Below, piece after piece: positions 60,258-64,000 of a stretch of 64,000 bases of DNA. The notes under the pieces are model-generated. The model saw only the letters and a list, made by a program, of their open reading frames with translations, ran no database searches and had not been told where the DNA came from. The DNA is from Acidobacteriaceae bacterium. Lineage in GTDB: Bacteria > Acidobacteriota > Terriglobia > Bryobacterales > Bryobacteraceae. Within the stretch, counting starts at the first letter, position 1. The number at the start of each line of letters is the position of its first letter. A program made the position numbers and the translations under genes. Where the stretch lies: contig JAFAYL010000021.1 in assembly GCA_019240405.1 (NCBI GenBank), positions 62,001 through 126,000 on the forward strand. Reading direction: 5' to 3'.

Positions 60258-62659
60258 CGGGACGTAAGAATCGAATTTGCGCGACTCTGCTGCTGAGCTG
60301 TGTGCTGCCAATACTGGCCCAACAATCTCCCGGCAGCACGGACAAACCCACGATACCGCGATTGGTAAACTTTGGCGGCGTATTGACCGACGCAGAGGGC
60401 AAGCCGCTGGTTGGCCAAGTCGGCGTGACGTTCTCTTTATATAAGGGGCAACTAGACAACACGCCGCTGTGGAGAGAAACGCAGAACGTCGAAGCGGATA
60501 AGAGCGGCCATTACGCTGTGACGCTGGGATCAACCAGCAGCGATGGATTGCCCTCCGGTATTTTCGTAGGTGGCGATGCGCGCTGGCTCGGGGTGGAACC
60601 TGAGGGACAACCCGAGCAGTCGCGTGTCCTTTTGCTCAGTGTGCCCTACGCCCTCAAGGCGGGCGATGCGGACACGTTGGGCGGGTTGCCGGCGTCGGCT
60701 TTCCTATCGTCCGCATCGCGGGGAGCGCCGTCGAGCGGTTCGCCTGCAGCACCTGACATTGCGGTCGCTGCAGTTCCGGGTGCGCCACCTCCGGCAGGCG
60801 TGGGCGGCAGCGGAGCCACGGATTTTGTTCCGCTGTGGACCAGCAGCACCAATTTGGGTAACTCGATCCTGTTTCAGAGCGGCGGCACGATGCAAGTGAA
60901 CGGCGGATTCGAATTTCCCGCGCTCGGGACAGCCACAGCGACGGCTGGAAAGAACTCGCAGCCGCTAGAGCAAGCTGCGTCGGCATTTGACAGCAGTACG
61001 GGTAAAGCGGTCGCTGAAGCGTTTCAGTGGCAGGCGGAGCCGGCGGGGAACGACACCGCCAGTCCATCGGCCACATTGAACCTGCTGTTCGGCTCTGATG
61101 GTGCAACGCCTAAAGAGACAGGACTAAAGATCGATCACCAGGGCCTGTTGACCTTTGCCGCAGGGCAGACTTTCCCCGGCGGCAAAATTACTGGAAGTGA
61201 AACCATTAACGGGAACCTCTCGGCAACGAACTTGACTGCATCGTCGGGAATTCAGGCGCAGTTCGGGTCCTTCACGGGCAGCAATACTGGTGACATTCTC
61301 ATTGCGCAAAATCAGAACACCAGCGGCGGCATCGGCGTTGTCGGCAACGCCGTCGGCACCACCGGGATCGGTATGGAAGGCAATGCCTTCGGCAGCGGCG
61401 GCACCGGAGTGCAGGGTAGCGCCAGCGGCAGTAGCGGCATCGGTCTGCAAGGTAATGCCACCGGCAATAACGGGATCGGAGTACAAGGCAAAGGTGCTAC
61501 CGGGATAACAGGAACCGCGTCTTTCCCTAACGGCATTGGCGTGGAGGGCATTGGCGGGAACGGTAAAGGCGGTATCGAGTTTAGCATCGGCGTGGAAGGC
61601 ATTAGCGGCGGTATTGGCGTTTCGGGCGTTGGCAACCTCACTGCCGGTAGCGGTGGTATCGGCGTATCGGGGAGTGGTGCCAGCATCGGCGTGTCCGGCT
61701 CGAGCGGTAATAATGGCACCGGAGTCCAGGGGAAGGGGGCCACTGGCGTATCGGGTAACGGAACGGGGCTGGGCGTTGCGGCCATCGCAACGGGCACGGG
61801 CAGCCAGGGTGTGTTCGCCGCCGGCCAGCATCAGGGACTTGCAGCTTTTGCCGACGCCTCGAGTGGAAATCACCAGGGCGTATTTGCTCAGGCCTTTAGT
61901 CCAACCGGCACAGGAACGCTCTCAATGGCTGTGGGTGAGAGTAAAACCGGGCAGTCCCTGATTGGTTGCTGCGCGGTCGGAGTTTGGGGCGACACGAACC
62001 AGACCAGCTCCGGCGCGGCGGCAATAGTCGGCACGGCCGATGACGCTCAAGCGCTGTTTCTGCAGAACAACAGCACCACTCATCTGACGGCCAACATCAA
62101 CAACCCCGCAGCGGGTGCGGGCGTTGAAATCCTAAACGTAGCGGGTAGGGATGGTTCATGTAGCATCGACGGTTTTGGCAACCTGGAGTGTGGTGGGGAA
62201 TTGTTCGGCGAAAACCTCAACGTCAAAAACAATGCCGTTATCACAAATCTCTTCGTCACCGGCCACAAATCGGGTGTGGCGACTCTGGACAACGGCCACA
62301 AGGTAGCCCTCTACGCAGTCGAGGCACCGGAAAACTGGTTCGAAGATTATGGCGGAGGCAGGTTGGAAAATGGCGTGGCCACCATTACCATTGAGCCTAC
62401 TTTCTTCCAGACCGTGAACACAAACCTTGAATACAGGGTGTTCTTGACTCCAAAGGGCGACTGCGAAGGTCTTTACGTGACGAATAAAGGCCCACAAGGC
62501 TTTGAAGTGCATGAGCTGAGAGGCGGCCGCTCGAACGTGGAGTTTGACTACCGCATCATTGCTCGCCGCAAAGGCTTTGAGAACCTGCGCCTCGGTGATG
62601 TGACCGAGGAGATTCGAGCTGCTCAAAACAGAAAACCAGTGAGATCAAACGCGCGATAG
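60254..62659 (+). CDS. Large secreted glycine-rich repeat protein with C-terminal fibre-like domain
   Basis: An 801-residue exported protein (signal peptide about 1-22). The N-terminal domain, NFGGVLTDAEGKPLVGQVGVTFSLYK...GVEPEGQPEQSRVLLLSVPYALKAGDADTLGGL, is a recurring acidobacterial secreted module. Residues about 350-510 are made of short repeats around GxGVxGxxxGxxGIG (for example GIGVQGKGATG and GIGVEGI), resembling a repetitive beta-solenoid or a phage fibre stalk. The end (NWFEDYGGGRLENGVATITIEPTF...YRVFLTPKGDCEGLYV) is a compact head domain. No chaperone domain or phage neighbour is seen. It starts inside the stop of the truncated gene. Confidence 0.8.
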   Translation: MTGRKNRICATLLLSCVLPILAQQSPGSTDKPTIPRLVNFGGVLTDAEGKPLVGQVGVTFSLYKGQLDNTPLWRETQNVEADKSGHYAVTLGSTSSDGLPSGIFVGGDARWLGVEPEGQPEQSRVLLLSVPYALKAGDADTLGGLPASAFLSSASRGAPSSGSPAAPDIAVAAVPGAPPPAGVGGSGATDFVPLWTSSTNLGNSILFQSGGTMQVNGGFEFPALGTATATAGKNSQPLEQAASAFDSSTGKAVAEAFQWQAEPAGNDTASPSATLNLLFGSDGATPKETGLKIDHQGLLTFAAGQTFPGGKITGSETINGNLSATNLTASSGIQAQFGSFTGSNTGDILIAQNQNTSGGIGVVGNAVGTTGIGMEGNAFGSGGTGVQGSASGSSGIGLQGNATGNNGIGVQGKGATGITGTASFPNGIGVEGIGGNGKGGIEFSIGVEGISGGIGVSGVGNLTAGSGGIGVSGSGASIGVSGSSGNNGTGVQGKGATGVSGNGTGLGVAAIATGTGSQGVFAAGQHQGLAAFADASSGNHQGVFAQAFSPTGTGTLSMAVGESKTGQSLIGCCAVGVWGDTNQTSSGAAAIVGTADDAQALFLQNNSTTHLTANINNPAAGAGVEILNVAGRDGSCSIDGFGNLECGGELFGENLNVKNNAVITNLFVTGHKSGVATLDNGHKVALYAVEAPENWFEDYGGGRLENGVATITIEPTFFQTVNTNLEYRVFLTPKGDCEGLYVTNKGPQGFEVHELRGGRSNVEFDYRIIARRKGFENLRLGDVTEEIRAAQNRKPVRSNAR

Positions 62660-62756
62660 CACGACAGCGCTCTTTGGTTGCCCGCTGCTGAATTTGTCTG
62701 CCACTCGGCTGCCTTTTGGGTGTTCCCCAAGCCCCGTTAGAGTTGGACGATTCTCT

Positions 62757-62789
62757 CGCCCGCCTGCTCCACAGCAGAGCGGGCGTTTT
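62757..62789 (+). terminator. Rho-independent terminator after the glycine-rich gene
   Basis: CGCCCGC-CTGCT, loop CCAC, AGCAG-A-GCGGGCG then TTTT: a 12-bp GC-rich stem with one bulged A (62778), followed by a T-run at 62786-62789. It lies 98 bp after the stop of the 801-residue gene. Confidence 0.8.
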
Positions 62790-62929
62790 GCAGGATGCTG
62801 CATTGGTGCTGAAGGTGTCTGTCGTATCCGGGATATGAGTGGCGGTTCAGCCTCGGGATATTCTCTGTGGCCTTCCAGTGCGGGGTCCAGCATGCTTTGC
62901 CATTAAATCGCTGTCGAGAACCAGGGCTT

Positions 62930-63138
62930 CTTTTCAGCGTTATCCTTTCTTGGGAACCGTATCAATTATGGCAGGCACCATCGGCCTTTTCGATACCGTG
63001 GTTTTCGACGAGGTAAACAAGCAGCTCAAAGGCCTTAGGGGCAAGTGAAACCGGCTGGCCATCGCGCACGAGCCGGTGTTCGGCGGGATCCAAGCGAAAT
63101 GGGCCGAATTGATAAACCGCTTGCATCTTCAACACCAT
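62930..63138 (-). pseudogene. Truncated second copy of the winged-helix regulator gene
   Basis: Read on the minus strand from ATG 63138, the first 49 codons (QAVYQFGPFRLDPAEHRLVRDGQPVS...LLVYLVENHG) match the regulator at 59696 almost fully. After that the second copy lacks 101 bp (59424-59553 region reduced to 30 bp), which shifts the frame. A short further match to codons for TIPKKG (62944-62966) follows before similarity ends. It lies in the same place relative to the secreted gene at 63289 as the intact regulator to the gene at 59847 and cannot encode a working regulator. Confidence 0.85.
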
Positions 63139-63654
63139 AGCGATCTGCGCGGATCTCGGGAGGCTCTTTGGAAATTACTTGGCGATTTTTTAGCGAGTTT
63201 TAAGGACGAAGAGACCCGGCGTGAACCAGTATGGCCTAGGAGCCGGGTTCGATCCGGTTCCGCTTGAAAAAAGGAGAAAAAACTAACCATGAAAAAGTCG
63301 CTTATACTCGCGTTCGCCTCAATTGGTCTCGGGATAGCTGCTGTGCCGGCCGCCGCGCAGGTTCCCGAGATCGTTTTTAATCTCGTGCCTCAGCCGAAGT
63401 TTGTCAACTGCCTCGGGGCGGGCGATGGTACGACGCCTAGTGCCGAAGTCATTGTTCAGAGAGGTGAGCTGAATGACATTTTAATCCTGCACGCCGAACA
63501 TTTGAAACCGAACCTCGGCTTTGACCTATTTACAATCCAGAATACAAATTTGCTAACCGACGGGAAAGTTGACCCGAATTTCAAAAACTTCGGACTCGCT
63601 TGGTATCAGACAGATGTTCAGGCGGACAGCAATGGAAACGCCGAGGTCGCTATC
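62996..63654. repeat. Direct repeat copy 2 (with 59554-60212)
   Basis: This copy carries the truncated regulator and runs into the full-length secreted gene. Upstream it has a 101-bp deletion compared with copy 1. The coding parts differ by scattered substitutions, many of them silent or conservative, so the duplication is not recent. Confidence 0.9.
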
Positions 63655-63918
63655 AAAACGATTCTGCTGGACCAGATCTTCGGATTCGATCCGGCCGCAT
63701 CGCTTACGCCCACTCACACCTTCCATGTCGGGTTCTGGTTCAATAAACCGCAAGACGCGGCAGCATGTGGTTTTGATGTGAGCAAACCGACACCGTTCAA
63801 CGGAGAACAGAATGCAGGACCAAACGCAATGATCTCGGTGACGAATTCGTCGACGCACCTGGGTCCACTGTGCACCAGCTCGCACAAAGTTGGATCAGTG
63901 TGGGTTTGCAACGAGTAG
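63289..63918 (+). CDS. Small secreted protein, full-length copy
   Basis: A 209-residue exported protein (signal peptide MKKSLILAFASIGLGIAAVPAAAQ). After the shared N-terminal part it continues AIKTILLDQIFGFDP, THTFHVGFWFNKPQDAAACGFD and PLCTSSHKVGSVWVCNE, with four cysteines that could form two disulfides. ATG 63289 has AAAGGAG about 12 bp upstream. No enzymatic motif is visible. The function may relate to the adjacent regulator, whose intact copy is at 57759. Confidence 0.8.
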   Translation: MKKSLILAFASIGLGIAAVPAAAQVPEIVFNLVPQPKFVNCLGAGDGTTPSAEVIVQRGELNDILILHAEHLKPNLGFDLFTIQNTNLLTDGKVDPNFKNFGLAWYQTDVQADSNGNAEVAIKTILLDQIFGFDPAASLTPTHTFHVGFWFNKPQDAAACGFDVSKPTPFNGEQNAGPNAMISVTNSSTHLGPLCTSSHKVGSVWVCNE

Positions 63919-63963
63919 CAAGTAGCGCGAAAAACTTTCGCTAAGTAGTATCGGGAATTCCAA

Positions 63964-64000
63964 ATGGATAGTAAACGCCGCGGTGTGTTTTATGGCTGGT
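63964..64000 (+). CDS. Probable MFS transporter, N-terminus only (cut by window edge)
   Basis: The last 37 bases open with ATG and encode MDSKRRGVFYGW, the form in which many MFS permeases begin (…FYGWWIV). GGGA lies about 10 bp upstream. Only 12 codons are visible, so this is a weak call. Confidence 0.35.
   Translation, partial: MDSKRRGVFYGW

Noticed and set aside
61280-61800. Repeats that could be taken for a CRISPR or tandem-repeat array
   Set aside because: Repeats are short, imperfect, in frame and coding; there are no unique spacers of regular length.
61124-61873. Long antisense reading frames (proline- and alanine-rich) opposite the glycine-rich repeats
   Set aside because: They come from codon periodicity of the GGC/GGT repeats on the plus strand; there is no ribosome binding site or recognisable domain.
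60254-62659. Prophage tail-fibre gene
   Set aside because: Signal peptide and acidobacterial N-terminal module are present, and no phage structural, integrase or lysis gene lies nearby.

Overview
The window reads as a chromosomal segment of a soil-type Acidobacteriota (Bryobacterales/Solibacter-like is my best guess). The reasons are the dense, mildly GC-rich coding, a VWFA-related protein of the acidobacterial type, a winged-helix/TPR regulator typical of that phylum, secreted proteins of families I know mainly from acidobacteria, the futalosine menaquinone pathway (mqnE end at the left edge), and a division/cell-wall cluster in the order usual for the phylum. This placement is inference from gene content; no rRNA is present.

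Layout. 0-12.9 kb: end of mqnE, a STAS protein, a secreted protein, a vapBC pair, then a minus-strand run qor, M24 peptidase, accB, accC (fatty-acid initiation), a GDSL hydrolase, a bicupin protein divergent from a VWA protein, and a cluster of selenium-binding protein (methanethiol oxidase type), a multi-pass membrane protein and a DUF4242 gene split by an in-frame TGA. 13.2-25.8 kb: tRNA-Val, a divergent RecA paralogue with two unknown genes, a redoxin, a large Lhr helicase, a frameshifted vapBC, YjbR-like and STAS genes, an M28 peptidase, a DUF2911 protein and an ankyrin lipoprotein.

25.9-42.4 kb: an intact dcw cluster, mraZ-rsmH-ftsL-ftsI-murE-murF-mraY-murD-ftsW-murG-murC-ftsQ-ftsA-ftsZ, all on the plus strand with small gaps or overlaps. 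It starts behind three AGTGG boxes spaced 10 bp that look like the MraZ operator. murB and ddl are absent from it. The cluster makes lipid II precursors up to the DAP tripeptide and beyond (MurE, F, MraY, G, C, D) and the divisome core (FtsL, I, W, Q, A, Z).

42.5-44.2 kb is a small accessory spot: a PLD-type nuclease-like gene joined to the remains of a DUF433/DUF5615 toxin-antitoxin pair. 44.3-57.7 kb carries glycogen debranching enzyme plus TreZ, an enoyl-CoA hydratase, a WbuC cupin, a phd/vapC pair with TGTACA boxes, signal peptidase I, an alpha/beta hydrolase, an adaptor-like secreted protein, a Uma2 protein, a serine hydrolase and another vapBC with a near-perfect operator palindrome.

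57.7-64 kb: a winged-helix/TPR regulator divergent from a small secreted protein. This regulator-start plus secreted-protein block is duplicated 3,442 bp further on. The second copy has only a truncated regulator but the full-length secreted gene; the first copy has a truncated secreted gene fused up against an 801-residue glycine-rich secreted protein. The right edge holds the first codons of a probable MFS transporter.

The unusual feature of the window is the amount of small-gene decay (vapC, DUF433, DUF5615, DUF4242, regulator copy) among otherwise intact large genes. I found no CRISPR array, insertion sequence, prophage or rRNA.
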